A stretch of DNA of 64,000 bases from Methylorubrum thiocyanatum (GCA_014138645.1 JACJIB010000003.1:496001-560000); one strand, 5' to 3'; positions 28,154 to 38,579 are shown, numbered from the stretch's first letter. Numbers and translations are program-made. Notes: a model not told the origin generated them from the sequence alone.

Positions 28154-28369
28154 ATGGTCTCGGCAGTGTCCACGAGTTCGGCGGGCCTGAGCGCCGCCAT
28201 GCAGCGTTTCGACGGCGCGGCGGCCCGCGTCACCTCGCCCGCATCGTCCGCCGAGCCGGTCCAGGCCGTCACCGACCTCGCCTCGGCCTCGCTCGGCGTG
28301 TCGATCAACACGGCGGTGCTGAAATCCGCGATCGAGTCCGAGAAGCGCGTCCTCGATATTCTCGTCTGA
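28154..28369 (+). CDS. Small protein, possibly YjfB-like motility protein
   Basis: 71 residues with no membrane segment. The C-terminal half SLGVSINTAVLKSAIESEKR resembles the short helical YjfB family, in which a conserved VS.SVLKKA helix is followed by LI-x-ML. The N terminus is Ser/Ala-rich. The family match is by eye and tentative. ATG after AAAGGACGG. Followed by a strong hairpin (28375-28410) and the tRNA-Pro gene. Confidence 0.5.
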   Translation: MVSAVSTSSAGLSAAMQRFDGAAARVTSPASSAEPVQAVTDLASASLGVSINTAVLKSAIESEKRVLDILV

Positions 28370-28374
28370 CGGGC

Positions 28375-28410
28375 CGTGTGACGGGGCGGCGCCTTGCCGC
28401 CCGACACACG
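28375..28410 (+). terminator. Hairpin after the small gene, before tRNA-Pro
   Basis: Outer stem cgtgtg (28375-28380) with cacacg (28405-28410), inner stem gggcggc (28384-28390) with gccgccc (28396-28402), loop gcctt. No T-tract follows. It lies 5 bp after the stop of the small protein gene. Confidence 0.6.
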
Positions 28411-28433
28411 AGGCGGTATCTCCGTCGCAGCGT

Positions 28434-28510
28434 CGGGGTGTAGCGCAGTCTGGTAGCGCATCTGCTTTGGGAGCAGAGGGTCGTAGGTTCGAATCCTATC
28501 GCCCCGACCA
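28434..28510 (+). tRNA. tRNA-Pro, anticodon TGG
   Basis: 77 nt including CCA. Acceptor stem CGGGGTG pairs with CGCCCCG (one G-T pair), discriminator A, then CCA at 28508-28510 encoded. Anticodon stem tctgc/gcaga (28461-28465, 28473-28477) around loop TTTGGGA, anticodon TGG at 28468-28470. T arm contains GGTTCGAATCC. The next gene starts 29 bp downstream. Confidence 0.97.
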
Positions 28511-28538
28511 TACCTTCCCCGGAGACGTCAGCCGTCCG

Positions 28539-28850
28539 ATGCCGAGCGCCCGCATCTACCGTCCCGCCAAGGATCCCACGCAGTCCGGGCTCGCCCGCAC
28601 CAAGCAATGGGTGCTGGAGTTCGACCAGACCGAACCGCGCGAGACCGACCCGCTGATGGGCTGGACCGGTTCCTCCGACATGCTCCAGCAGGTGCGGCTC
28701 GAATTTGACACCTCGGAGGAGGCGGTAGCCTACGCCAAGGCGGCGGGCATCGCCTACCGGGTCGAGGAGACGCCGCCGCCCATCGCCCGCAAGGGCCTGT
28801 CCTACTCTGACAATTTCAAGTTCAACCGCACCGCGCCCTGGACGCACTGA
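28539..28850 (+). CDS. NADH dehydrogenase (complex I) NDUFS4-family accessory subunit
   Basis: 103 residues of the NDUFS4/18-kDa complex I subunit family. Conserved parts are ARIYRPAKDPTQSGLARTKQ, WVLEFDQTEP, DPLMGWTGSSDMLQQVRLEF, FDTSEEAVAYAKAAGIAYRV and the C-terminal RKGLSYSDNFKFNR...APWTH. In alphaproteobacteria this subunit belongs to complex I near the NADH module although it is encoded away from the nuo operon. Only 29 bp separates it from the tRNA-Pro gene, so they probably share a transcript. Start ATG at MPSARIYR. Confidence 0.93.
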   Translation: MPSARIYRPAKDPTQSGLARTKQWVLEFDQTEPRETDPLMGWTGSSDMLQQVRLEFDTSEEAVAYAKAAGIAYRVEETPPPIARKGLSYSDNFKFNRTAPWTH

Positions 28851-28868
28851 GCGCACTGCGCTCGGGCG

Positions 28869-29330
28869 TCAGCCTCCCTTCCGCTCCGCCCAGGCGCGGT
28901 AGGGGCTCGGCTGATCGGCGAGCGGCTGGTGGCGCACCTGCATCGGCTGCTCCTCGAGCGGCCGGCACAGCTCGGCATAGATCCCGGCACTGAGCAGCCC
29001 CTCGGCCTCCGCCTCCTCGGCGGTGAAGGCGAAGTAGCCCTGTTTCACCCCGGCGAGCCGCATCGCCGCGTGGCACATCGGGCAGGGCCGCCCGCTGGCG
29101 TAGACGATGCAGTCGTCGAGCTTGGGTCGGCCGAGCCGCTGGCTCGCCGCGCGGATCGCCACCATCTCGGCGTGGTCGCTCGGATCGTTGGTGGCGTGGA
29201 TGCGGTTGGCCGCCCGCGCGACGACCTCCCCTTCCCGCACGATCACCGCGCCGTAGGGTCGGCCGCCCTCGGCGACGTTGGCGAGCGCGAGTTCGGTCGC
29301 CTCGCGGAGATAGCTCTCGTGATCCGGCAT
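28869..29330 (-). CDS. Nucleoside/guanine deaminase-type cytidine deaminase-fold enzyme
   Basis: 153 residues of the CDA fold. Zinc and proton-shuttle residues H53 and E55 in DHAEMVAIR and the C-x-x-C of RPCPMCHAAM (C83, C86). Length and pattern match guanine/nucleoside deaminases; TadA (tRNA adenosine deaminase) is less likely because the HAE box context and the C-terminal region differ. Hydrolytic deamination of a purine or pyrimidine base or nucleoside. It directly follows the radical SAM gene (11 bp), so the two are probably co-transcribed, which suggests a link to base damage or turnover; inference. Confidence 0.83.
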   Translation of the reverse strand: MPDHESYLREATELALANVAEGGRPYGAVIVREGEVVARAANRIHATNDPSDHAEMVAIRAASQRLGRPKLDDCIVYASGRPCPMCHAAMRLAGVKQGYFAFTAEEAEAEGLLSAGIYAELCRPLEEQPMQVRHQPLADQPSPYRAWAERKGG

Positions 29331-29341
29331 ACGTTTCCTCC

Positions 29342-30406
29342 TCAGAACGCGTAGCGCACGCGGCAATAGGGCATCCGCTCGGCGAGCAGGGCCTTGAACC
29401 GGGCGAGCCATTTTCCCTTCCAGCCGGCACGGTAGCGCAGGTTGTCGCCACCGCCCTCGGACCGCTTGGACTCCTGGATGTCCGGCCGCCAGAGCAGGTC
29501 CTCGGCCTTGGGGTGCCAACCGAGATTGACGGCGTGCAGCCCGGCATTGTGGGTCAGCATGATGATCTCGCAGGCGAGCTGGTCCTTGGCCGCATCCGAG
29601 ATCGTGCCGTCGATCTCGTCAAACAGAGCCGTCCAATCCGCTTCCCAGCCCTCGTAGAGGATCACGGGCGAGAAATTGACGTGGACCTCGTAGCCGGCCC
29701 GCAGGAAGTCGTCGATGGCGGCGATGCGCTCGCGGATCGGCGCCGTCCGCACATCGACCACGCGGGCGATCCGCGCCGGCATCAGCGAGAACCGGATGCG
29801 GGTGCGCCCCTGCGGATCGTAGGCCAGCAGGTCGCGGTTGACCGCCTTCGTCGCGAATGAACCCTTGGCGTTGGGCAACCCGCGGAACAGGGCGACGAGG
29901 TCGCGGACGTTGTCGCAGATCATCGCATCGACCGAGAGGTCGCCGTTCTCGCCGAGATCGTAGACCCAGGCTTGCCCGTCGATCTGGTCGGGCTCGGGCA
30001 GCGGCCCCTGCTTGCCCGCGTGGCGGGCGATCGCCGCCCCCACCGCCTCGACATTCACGAACAGCGAGATCGGGTTCGAGAAGCCCTTGCGGCGCGGCAC
30101 GTAGCAATAGGCGCAGGCCATGGCGCAACCGTTCGAGGTCGAGGGCGCGATGAAGTGGGCGGAGCGACCGTTGGGACGCATGGCGAGCCCCTTCTTCACC
30201 CCGAGCACCAGGGTGGAGCGTTTGATCCGCACCCAGTCCTCGACGGAGCCCTCGTTGCCGTGCAGTTCCGGGATGTTCCAGTGCGAGGGAACCTCGATCC
30301 GCTCGGCATTGGGGAAGCGGGACAGGATCTCGCGCCCGCGCGGGTAATCGGCGACCGCGGGCTCGTGGAAGATGCGGTCGATGTCGATGAGGTCGCGCGG
30401 GGCCAT
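29342..30406 (-). CDS. Spore photoproduct lyase-family radical SAM protein
   Basis: 354 residues. Radical SAM cluster C94-x3-C98-x2-C101 in SNGCAMACAYCYVPRR, the GLGENGDLSVDA-like DLGENGDLSVDAMI loop, and the lyase-family sections THNAGLHAVNLGWHP and ERMPYCRVRYAF at the C terminus. Spore photoproduct lyase repairs the thymine dimer of dormant spores by radical reversal. Methylobacteria make no spores, so another DNA or nucleotide lesion is likely. The C-terminal cysteine in PYCRVRY may be the hydrogen donor, but I cannot align it with certainty. Coupled with the deaminase gene 11 bp downstream. Confidence 0.87.
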   Translation of the reverse strand: MAPRDLIDIDRIFHEPAVADYPRGREILSRFPNAERIEVPSHWNIPELHGNEGSVEDWVRIKRSTLVLGVKKGLAMRPNGRSAHFIAPSTSNGCAMACAYCYVPRRKGFSNPISLFVNVEAVGAAIARHAGKQGPLPEPDQIDGQAWVYDLGENGDLSVDAMICDNVRDLVALFRGLPNAKGSFATKAVNRDLLAYDPQGRTRIRFSLMPARIARVVDVRTAPIRERIAAIDDFLRAGYEVHVNFSPVILYEGWEADWTALFDEIDGTISDAAKDQLACEIIMLTHNAGLHAVNLGWHPKAEDLLWRPDIQESKRSEGGGDNLRYRAGWKGKWLARFKALLAERMPYCRVRYAF

Positions 30407-30464
30407 CGCCTGGATCTAGGGCGGCCGCCACGGTCCGGCGGGGCCTGCGGCGACAGGCCGTCGT

Positions 30465-31262
30465 TCAGAGCCGCGCCAGCAGCTCCGCCTTCTTGGCCGA
30501 GAACTCGGCCTCGGTCAGCACGCCCTTCTTGTGCAGCTCGGCCAGCCGCTCGAGCACCGAGAGGATGTCGGGGGACCCGGTACCCGGCGCGGCCGGGCTC
30601 GGAGAAGGGGAAGGGGAAGGCGGCTCCGGCGCGGCCGGAGGCGCGGCGAAGGCCGACGAGCCGGACATCGCGGCGGAGGATGCGGAGGATGCCGCGCCGG
30701 CCGTCGGCGCCGACGGCGTCACCGCCGCCTCCCGCTCGACCGGCGTCAGATCCTCGAGCGAAAAACTCCCCTGCGGACCGCTGAAGCGCAGCGAGGACGA
30801 CCCGCCCTGCTGCTGCGAGGCGCCGGTGACGATGCGTTCGCCTGTGTCGTAGAGGGTGAGCCGCCCGTCGGTCTCGATGGCGAGGCGCCGGTGCTCGGGG
30901 AAGAAGGCGTAGCGCGTCGTGTTCTGCGCGCCCGCGCTCGACGGCAGCCCCAGCTCGTCCGGCCACCAATTGCCGGACGCCGCCTCCTCGCGGAAGCCGG
31001 AGAGCGGCAGGGCTGCGGCGAGTTCGGTGCACAGGGCATCGACCCGAGCCTTCAGGGCGTGGTCGTTCATGCGCCCGACCATGACCATGCCGCCCCGCGA
31101 CCACTGGCCGAAGCCGCCGAGATCGGGATGGTCGAACTGGGCCATGTTGCCCTGACCGGCCTGGAGCGCGCGCAGCAGGTGGCGCACCGCCTCCAGGCCG
31201 ACGCCGTGCCGCTCGGCCAAGGCCTGCAGCCCGACGGGGCGATGTTCGGGGTCTTCGATCAT
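30465..31262 (-). CDS. SHOCT domain protein
   Basis: 265 residues. N-terminal 200 residues form an unrecognised globular part: LQALAERHGVGLEAVRHLLR, RLAIETDGRLTLYDTGERIV. A Pro/Ser-rich linker (PPSPSPSPSPAAPG) leads to a C-terminal SHOCT helix pair ILSVLERLAELHKKGVLTEA followed by EFSAKKAELLARL. SHOCT mediates protein oligomerisation or membrane assembly and is usually C-terminal, as here. Start ATG at MIEDPEH after GGAG. Divergent from glgX across 226 bp. Confidence 0.83.
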   Translation of the reverse strand: MIEDPEHRPVGLQALAERHGVGLEAVRHLLRALQAGQGNMAQFDHPDLGGFGQWSRGGMVMVGRMNDHALKARVDALCTELAAALPLSGFREEAASGNWWPDELGLPSSAGAQNTTRYAFFPEHRRLAIETDGRLTLYDTGERIVTGASQQQGGSSSLRFSGPQGSFSLEDLTPVEREAAVTPSAPTAGAASSASSAAMSGSSAFAAPPAAPEPPSPSPSPSPAAPGTGSPDILSVLERLAELHKKGVLTEAEFSAKKAELLARL

Positions 31263-31488
31263 GGGCGGTGGCTCCCCCTGGAACGCGTCCGTGTCGATCG
31301 GCGGGGCTCGTTGCAACACGAAGCTCCACCGCGAGTTTCGTCCAAGGCCTACCACATCCGCGACGGCACGCAGCGGACGACGAAAAATTTGCTGCGGCGC
31401 GTCAGCCGGGACGGAGCTTCGCGGTTCCGTGAACGTTCAGAGTCCGGCTGGACCCGCGGGGGCCGCCGCAAGACAGAATGGGACCACG

Positions 31489-33756
31489 ATGGCCGAGACC
31501 GACAGGACCGGGATGCCGAAGCCGCGCACATCGCGCACGCGAATCCGCGAAGGCTCGCCGCATCCCCGCGGTGCGACCTGGGACGGGCGCGGCGTCAACT
31601 TCGCCCTGTTCTCGGCCCATGCGACGAAGGTCGAACTGTGCCTGTTCGACGACGAGGGCAAGAACGAGATTGAGCGCATCGAGCTGCCGGAATACACCGA
31701 TGAGGTCTGGCACGGCTATCTGCCCGACGCGCGCCCCGGCACGATCTACGGCTACCGCGTCCACGGCCCCTACGAGCCCGAGGCCGGCCACCGCTTCAAC
31801 CCGAACAAGCTCCTGATCGACCCCTACGCCAAGGGGCTGGTCGGCACCATCGAGTGGAACCCGGCCCTGTTCGGGTACAAGATGGAGACCGGCGACGACC
31901 TCACCTTCGACGAGCGCGATTCCGCCCCCTACACCCGCCGCTCCCGCGTGATCGACCCGGCCTTCACCTGGGGCCGCGATGCTAAGCCCCGCGTGCCGTG
32001 GGAGCGCACGATCGTCTACGAGACGCATGTGAAGGGCTTCACCAAGCTGCACCCGGCGGTGCCCGAGAAGCACCGCGGCACCTATGCCGGCATGGGCCAC
32101 CCGGCGGTGCTCGATTACATCAAGAGCCTGGGCATCACCTCGGTCGAACTCTTGCCGGTGCATTCCTTCGTGCAGGACGATTACCTGCAGCAGAAGAATC
32201 TGATCAATTACTGGGGCTACAACACCATCTCGTTCTTCACCCCGGCCCGGCGCTACGCCGCGGTGCCGGACTTCGCCTTCTCCGAGTTCAAGGAGATGGT
32301 GGCGCGCATGCACGGCGCCGGTCTCGAGGTGATCCTCGACGTGGTCTACAACCACACGGCCGAGGGCAACGAGAAAGGGCCGACCCTGTCGTTCAAGGGC
32401 GTCGACAACGCCTCGTACTACCGGCTGCTGCCGAACCAGCCGCGCTACTACATCAACGACACCGGCACGGGGAACACCTTCAACCTGTCGCATCCTCGGG
32501 TGCTTCAGCTCGTCACCGACTCGCTGCGCTACTGGGCGACCGAGATGCGGGTCGACGGCTTCCGCTTCGACCTCGCCACCATTCTCGGACGCGAGCCCTA
32601 CGGCTTCGACGAGGGCGGCGGCTTCCTCGATACCTGCCGCCAGGACCCCGTGCTCAACGACGTGAAGCTCATCGCCGAGCCGTGGGATTGCGGTCCCGGC
32701 GGCTATCAGGTCGGCGGCTTCCCGCCCGGCTGGGCCGAGTGGAACGACCGGTTCCGCGATGACGTCAGAGGGTATTGGAAGGGCGATGCCGGGCTGCTGC
32801 CGGGGCTCGCCTCGCGCATCACCGCCTCGGCCGACAAGTTCAACAAGCGCGGGCGCCGTCCCTGGGCCTCGGTGAACTTCATCACCGCGCATGACGGCTT
32901 CACGCTCAACGACACGGTCTCGTACAACGAGAAGCACAACGAGGCGAACGGCGAGGGCAACCGCGACGGCCACGGCCACAACCTGTCCTACAATTACGGC
33001 GTCGAGGGCCCGACCGACGATCCCGAGATCCGCTCGGTGCGGCTGCGCCAGATGCGCAACATGCTCGCCACCCTGTTCCTGTCGAAGGGTACGCCGATGC
33101 TGCTGGCCGGCGACGAGTTCGCCCGCACGCAAGCCGGCAACAACAATGCCTATTGCCAGGACAACGAGGTCTCCTGGGTCGATTGGGACGCCATCGGCGA
33201 GGAGGAGCGGGATCTCACCGAGTTCACGCAGCGTCTGATCCTTCTGCGCAACGCCCTGCCGATGCTGTCGCGCGGCCGCTTCGTGACGGGCGCCTACGAC
33301 GAGGAATTCGGGGTCAAGGACGTCACTTGGCTCACGCCGGCCGGCACCGAGATGAGCCCGGAGAACTGGAACGACGGCAATTCGCGCACGCTCGCCGTTC
33401 TGCTCGACGGGCGCGCCCAGGCGAGCGGCATCCACAAGCGCGGCGGCGATGCCACCCTGCTCCTGTTCTACAACGCCTATCACGACCTGGTGGACTTCAC
33501 CTTCCCCGAGGCGCCGGGCGGCACCGCATGGACGCGGTTGCTCGACACCAACCTGCCCGACAGCCAGGAGGTGGAGAGCTTCGCCGTCGGCGAGAGCTAC
33601 GCGGTCACGGGCCGCTCGATGCTGATGTTCGTCCTCAAGCCCGTCGAGAGCGAGGGCGAGGAGCACACCGACATGGAGCGCTCCTACCAGTACGTGATGC
33701 AGGCCTTCGAGCGGGCGAATGTCGAGAGCGTCCGCTTCGGCCTTGAGGAAGACTGA
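31489..33756 (+). CDS. glgX: Glycogen debranching enzyme GlgX
   Basis: 755 residues, GH13 isoamylase-type. N-terminal CBM48 (SPHPRGATWDGRGVNFALFS), then the (beta/alpha)8 barrel: YWGYNTISFFTP, VVYNHTAEGNE, nucleophile D361 in RVDGFRFDLATILG, acid/base E397 in LIAEPWDCG and transition-state D469 in TAHDGFTL. GlgX hydrolyses alpha-1,6 branches of phosphorylase-limit glycogen. Usual length is about 650-750. The start ATG at 31489 gives MAETDRTG; ATG at 31513 is an alternative. No other glg gene is in the window, so it is away from the main cluster. Confidence 0.94.
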   Translation: MAETDRTGMPKPRTSRTRIREGSPHPRGATWDGRGVNFALFSAHATKVELCLFDDEGKNEIERIELPEYTDEVWHGYLPDARPGTIYGYRVHGPYEPEAGHRFNPNKLLIDPYAKGLVGTIEWNPALFGYKMETGDDLTFDERDSAPYTRRSRVIDPAFTWGRDAKPRVPWERTIVYETHVKGFTKLHPAVPEKHRGTYAGMGHPAVLDYIKSLGITSVELLPVHSFVQDDYLQQKNLINYWGYNTISFFTPARRYAAVPDFAFSEFKEMVARMHGAGLEVILDVVYNHTAEGNEKGPTLSFKGVDNASYYRLLPNQPRYYINDTGTGNTFNLSHPRVLQLVTDSLRYWATEMRVDGFRFDLATILGREPYGFDEGGGFLDTCRQDPVLNDVKLIAEPWDCGPGGYQVGGFPPGWAEWNDRFRDDVRGYWKGDAGLLPGLASRITASADKFNKRGRRPWASVNFITAHDGFTLNDTVSYNEKHNEANGEGNRDGHGHNLSYNYGVEGPTDDPEIRSVRLRQMRNMLATLFLSKGTPMLLAGDEFARTQAGNNNAYCQDNEVSWVDWDAIGEEERDLTEFTQRLILLRNALPMLSRGRFVTGAYDEEFGVKDVTWLTPAGTEMSPENWNDGNSRTLAVLLDGRAQASGIHKRGGDATLLLFYNAYHDLVDFTFPEAPGGTAWTRLLDTNLPDSQEVESFAVGESYAVTGRSMLMFVLKPVESEGEEHTDMERSYQYVMQAFERANVESVRFGLEED

Positions 33757-33937
33757 CACGAGACCGAGGGGTCGCCCGCCCTGCGCGGCGCGGCCCCTCC
33801 CGGTCGGGATATAGGCCCGGCCCACCCCCGACCCGGAGCCGATTTCCTTCGACCGGCTCCGTCCTAGTCTTTCTTTCCGAGGGAGCTGCGGCGAAGCGGC
33901 CGGCGCTCTTTGCAGACATGCCACGCCGCGGGTTCGC

Positions 33938-35533
<1,596 letters not shown>

Positions 35534-35559
35534 CCGGCGCGACAGATCGGGAGAGCATC

Positions 35560-35877
35560 ATGGCTCAGGGTGACAAGTCGAAGTACACGGACAAGCAGAT
35601 CCGCAAGGCGGAGCACATCGCCGAATCCTACGAGTCCCGCGGCGTCCCCGAGAAGGAAGCGGAATCCCGCGCCTGGGCGACGGTGAACAAGGATGACGGC
35701 GGCGGCAAGAAGCCCGGCGGCTCGGGCCGCGGCAAGGCGACGGACCATCCCGCCGCGCACAAGGGCGGGCGCAGCGGTGGCACGGCCTCGGCCTCCCGCA
35801 CCAAGGAAGAGCGCTCGGCCTCGGCCAAGAAGGCCGCCGAGACGCGCAAGCGCAACGCGGCGAAGAAGGCGGGTTGA
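35560..35877 (+). CDS. Lysine-rich small protein annotated elsewhere as plasmid stabilization protein
   Basis: 105 residues. Conserved N-terminal part AQGDKSKYTDKQIRKAEHIA and SRGVPEKEAESRAWATVNKD, then a Gly/Lys-rich tail ending TRKRNAAKKAG. The name plasmid stabilization comes from sequence annotation in relatives; no mechanism is known. The charge suggests nucleic acid binding. 26 bp after the LOV kinase stop, so a likely operon. Ends before the hairpin at 35891. Confidence 0.72.
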   Translation: MAQGDKSKYTDKQIRKAEHIAESYESRGVPEKEAESRAWATVNKDDGGGKKPGGSGRGKATDHPAAHKGGRSGGTASASRTKEERSASAKKAAETRKRNAAKKAG

Positions 35878-35890
35878 TCGTCCACACCTG

Positions 35891-35918
35891 AACCCTCCCC
35901 CATAAGAGGGGGAGGGTT
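35891..35918. terminator. Bidirectional hairpin between convergent genes
   Basis: Perfect 11-bp stem aaccctccccc (35891-35901) with gggggagggtt (35908-35918), loop ataaga. It lies 13 bases after the small lysine-rich gene and 17 before the end of icd. G/C-rich stems of this type are common between convergent genes in Rhizobiales. No U-tract beyond the stem. Confidence 0.7.
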
Positions 35919-35934
35919 GTCGAAGTGGCTGCCT

Positions 35935-37149
35935 TCAGACAGCCATCGCCGCCTTCAGGTTCTCGTCGACCTTGTCGAGGAAGCCGTTGGTGGTGAGCCA
36001 CTTCTGGTCAGGGCCGACGAGGAGGGCGAGATCCTTCGTCATGTGGCCGGCCTCGACGGTGTCGACGCAGACCTTCTCCAGCGTCGAGGCGAACTTCGCG
36101 AGATCCGCGTTGCCGTCGAGCTTGGCCCGGTGGGCGAGGCCGCGGGTCCAGGCGAAGATCGAGGCGATCGAGTTGGTCGAGGTCGCCTTGCCCTTCTGGT
36201 GCTCGCGGTAGTGGCGCGTCACGGTGCCGTGGGCGGCCTCCGCCTCGACGGTCTGGCCGTCCGGCGTCATCAGCACCGAGGTCATCAGGCCGAGGGAGCC
36301 GAAGCCCTGCGCCGCCGTGTCGGACTGCACGTCGCCGTCATAGTTCTTGCAGGCCCAGACATAGCCGCCGGACCATTTGAGGCAGGAGGCCACCATGTCG
36401 TCGATCAGGCGGTGCTCGTAGGTCAGGCCGAGAGACTGGAACTTCGACTTGAACTCCTCGTCGAACACCTTCTGGAACAGATCCTTGAAGCGCCCGTCAT
36501 AGGTCTTGAGGATAGTGTTCTTGGTCGAGAGATAGACCGGGTACTTGCGGGCGAGGCCGTAGTTGAACGAGGCGCGGGCGAAGTCGATGATCGATTGATC
36601 GAGGTTGTACATCGACATCGCGACGCCGGCATCCGGGAACTTGAACACCTCCTTCTCGATGACGGTGCCGTCGTCGCCCTCGAACTTGATCGTCAGGCGG
36701 CCCTTGCCCGGCACCTTGAAGTCGGTGGCGCGGTACTGGTCGCCGTAGGCGTGGCGGCCGATCACGAAGGGCTGGGTCCAGCCGGGGACGAGGCGCGGCA
36801 CGTTCGAGCAGATGATCGGCTCGCGGAAGATCACGCCGCCGAGGATGTTGCGGATGGTGCCGTTGGGCGAGCGCCACATCTCCTTGAGCTTGAACTCTTC
36901 GACGCGGGCCTCGTCCGGCGTGATCGTGGCGCATTTCACGCCGACGCCGTGGCGCTTGATCGCCTCGGCGGCATCGATCGTGACCTGATCGTTGGTGGCG
37001 TCGCGGTGCTCGACGCCGAGGTCGTAATAGTCGAGGTCGAGATCGAGGTAGGGGTGGATGAGCTTGTTCTTGATCTCCGCCCAGATGATCCGGGTCATCT
37101 CGTCGCCGTCGAGCTCGACGACCGGATTGGCCACCTTGATCTTCGCCAT
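35935..37149 (-). CDS. icd: NADP-dependent isocitrate dehydrogenase
   Basis: 404 residues, monomer-length eukaryotic-type dimeric IDH. Conserved: [16 protein letters not shown], substrate loop [14 protein letters not shown] (S94, R100), [14 protein letters not shown], the metal aspartates in [31 protein letters not shown], and [29 protein letters not shown] (quoted in parts: [21 protein letters not shown]). Converts isocitrate to 2-oxoglutarate with NADPH formation in the TCA cycle. A methylotroph operating the serine cycle still needs it for glutamate supply. ATG start MAKIKVANP. Confidence 0.95.
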   Translation of the reverse strand: MAKIKVANPVVELDGDEMTRIIWAEIKNKLIHPYLDLDLDYYDLGVEHRDATNDQVTIDAAEAIKRHGVGVKCATITPDEARVEEFKLKEMWRSPNGTIRNILGGVIFREPIICSNVPRLVPGWTQPFVIGRHAYGDQYRATDFKVPGKGRLTIKFEGDDGTVIEKEVFKFPDAGVAMSMYNLDQSIIDFARASFNYGLARKYPVYLSTKNTILKTYDGRFKDLFQKVFDEEFKSKFQSLGLTYEHRLIDDMVASCLKWSGGYVWACKNYDGDVQSDTAAQGFGSLGLMTSVLMTPDGQTVEAEAAHGTVTRHYREHQKGKATSTNSIASIFAWTRGLAHRAKLDGNADLAKFASTLEKVCVDTVEAGHMTKDLALLVGPDQKWLTTNGFLDKVDENLKAAMAV

Positions 37150-37294
37150 GTCGGTCCCTCAGTTGCCCGGTGCCGTGCGCCCGGCCGATTGCCCGTCGCG
37201 CGTCTTCCCCGGAACTCGGTCGCCGCCCCTATAACGCAGCGCAGCAAGGCGACAAAGCCGGGCTCCGAGCGTCGGTTTCGGATCAGCGAAACTG

Positions 37295-37807
37295 TTACCG
37301 CCCCCTGCGGAACGGCAGCAGGGCGCGCAGGCGAAATCCGAGCCAGACGAGGATCGCCAGGGCGATCAGGTTCAGCGCCAGGGTGAAATCCTCTCGCGGC
37401 GCCAGCGAGAGGGCGTAGCCGCTCTTGCGCGCGGCATCGAACTGCCAGCCCACAACGAGCCCGCCCTCGGCCGGCGCACGTAAGAACACGTCGGCGAGCA
37501 GCCAGCCGCTCGCCGAGATGCGGACGGTGAGGCCCGCGCTCACGAACCAGATCACCTGTGCGAGCTGCACCGGCACGGACAGGGTGTAGCCCAGGCGCCG
37601 GTCCTGCCAGAGCGCCACGCCCGCGACCACGCTGGCCGCCAGCACCAGCCCAATGAAGAGGACACCCGGCAGCAGGGTGAGCGGAACCGATGCTCCGGTC
37701 TGGATCAGGTCGTGCAGGAAGGCCCAGAGGCCCACCAGCCCGCCCTGGATCTCGATCAGCGCCACGGCGTAGCGCAGGCCGTCGCGGTCTTTCACGGCAT
37801 CCGTCAT
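37295..37807 (-). CDS. Four-helix membrane protein, unknown
   Basis: 170 residues. About four membrane helices: VALIEIQGGLVGLWAFLHDL, VPLTLLPGVLFIGLVLAASV, VQLAQVIWFVSAGLTVRI and FTLALNLIALAILVWLGFRL. No catalytic motif recognised. Start ATG at 37807 (MTDAVKDRDG); the open frame continues upstream. Lies 145 bp upstream of icd on the same strand. Confidence 0.6.
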   Translation of the reverse strand: MTDAVKDRDGLRYAVALIEIQGGLVGLWAFLHDLIQTGASVPLTLLPGVLFIGLVLAASVVAGVALWQDRRLGYTLSVPVQLAQVIWFVSAGLTVRISASGWLLADVFLRAPAEGGLVVGWQFDAARKSGYALSLAPREDFTLALNLIALAILVWLGFRLRALLPFRRGR

Positions 37808-37991
37808 GGGCGCCGGACATAGACGAGCCGGCGCGGCGCGGCCACCCGCCGGGGCGATCCTCGGCCAAAGGGAGTGTCGCTCCCGCACAAGAGCGCACGC
37901 CCCGGCCGCGCTAAGCGGCCTGGACAAACCCGGCCGCCGCTGCGACGACCCGCGCGGCAAGAAAACGGCCGATCACGAGGAAGGACACACC

Positions 37992-38540
37992 ATGAGCGAC
38001 CGCATCATCCTGCGCGCCGGCGAGGCCCTCGTCGCGGGCGGCCCGCCCAACACCGCGTCCGAGCCCGAGGTCATTATCGGTGAGCTGGACGGGCCGGTCG
38101 GCACCGCGCTCGCCACGCTGACCGGCGATCAGGTCGTCGGCCACAGCCGCGTCTTCGCGCTCCTGAACACCGACATCATGGTCCGTCCGGTGACGTTGTG
38201 CGTGTCCAAGGTGAGCGTGACCGAGAACAAGTACACCTCGATCCTGATGGGCACGGTGCAGTACGCCATCGCCAACGGCGTCCTCGACGCGGTGCGCGCC
38301 GGCTACATCCCCAAGGAGAAGGCCAACGATCTCGGCATCATCTGCTCGGTCTGGCTCAGCCCCGGCGTGATCCAGGCCGAAAACGTCGACCACAAGGCGC
38401 TGTTCGAGATCCAGCGCAAGGGCATGACCGAGGCGATCCGCAAGGCCATGACCAACGAGCCGTCAATCGACTGGCTCCTGGAGAACCAGGACAAGATCGT
38501 CCACAAATACTACCAGATGGGCCTCGACGGTAAGATCTGA
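37992..38540 (+). CDS. Formaldehyde-activating enzyme (Fae) paralog
   Basis: 182 residues, Fae fold. Fae catalyses condensation of formaldehyde with tetrahydromethanopterin. The N-terminal LRAGEALVAGGPP aligns with the Fae GEALVGDGNE segment, followed by EVIIGELDGPVGTALATL, NTDIMVRPVTLCVSKVSV, and the C-terminal helices with SPGVIQAENVDHKALFEIQR. In true Fae a histidine follows the start motif (VAHIDLIIG); here the corresponding stretch is TASEPEVIIG, with no histidine. Methylobacteria are known to carry Fae paralogs whose role is unclear, so this one is unlikely to be the main enzyme. Strong hairpin follows at 38555. Confidence 0.88.
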   Translation: MSDRIILRAGEALVAGGPPNTASEPEVIIGELDGPVGTALATLTGDQVVGHSRVFALLNTDIMVRPVTLCVSKVSVTENKYTSILMGTVQYAIANGVLDAVRAGYIPKEKANDLGIICSVWLSPGVIQAENVDHKALFEIQRKGMTEAIRKAMTNEPSIDWLLENQDKIVHKYYQMGLDGKI

Positions 38541-38554
38541 TTCCTTGGGACTCT

Positions 38555-38579
38555 GCGCCGCCGGCTTTGCCGGCGGCGC
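38555..38579 (+). terminator. Hairpin terminator after the Fae paralog
   Basis: Perfect 11-bp stem gcgccgccggc (38555-38565) and gccggcggcgc (38569-38579) with a TTT loop, 14 bases after the stop codon at 38538-38540. No T-tract follows. Separates it from the methyltransferase gene on the same strand. Confidence 0.6.

Noticed and set aside
28434..28510. Possible attachment site or integrated element at the tRNA-Pro gene
   Set aside because: No integrase gene and no repeated 3' end of the tRNA is seen within the following sequence; ordinary chromosomal genes follow.
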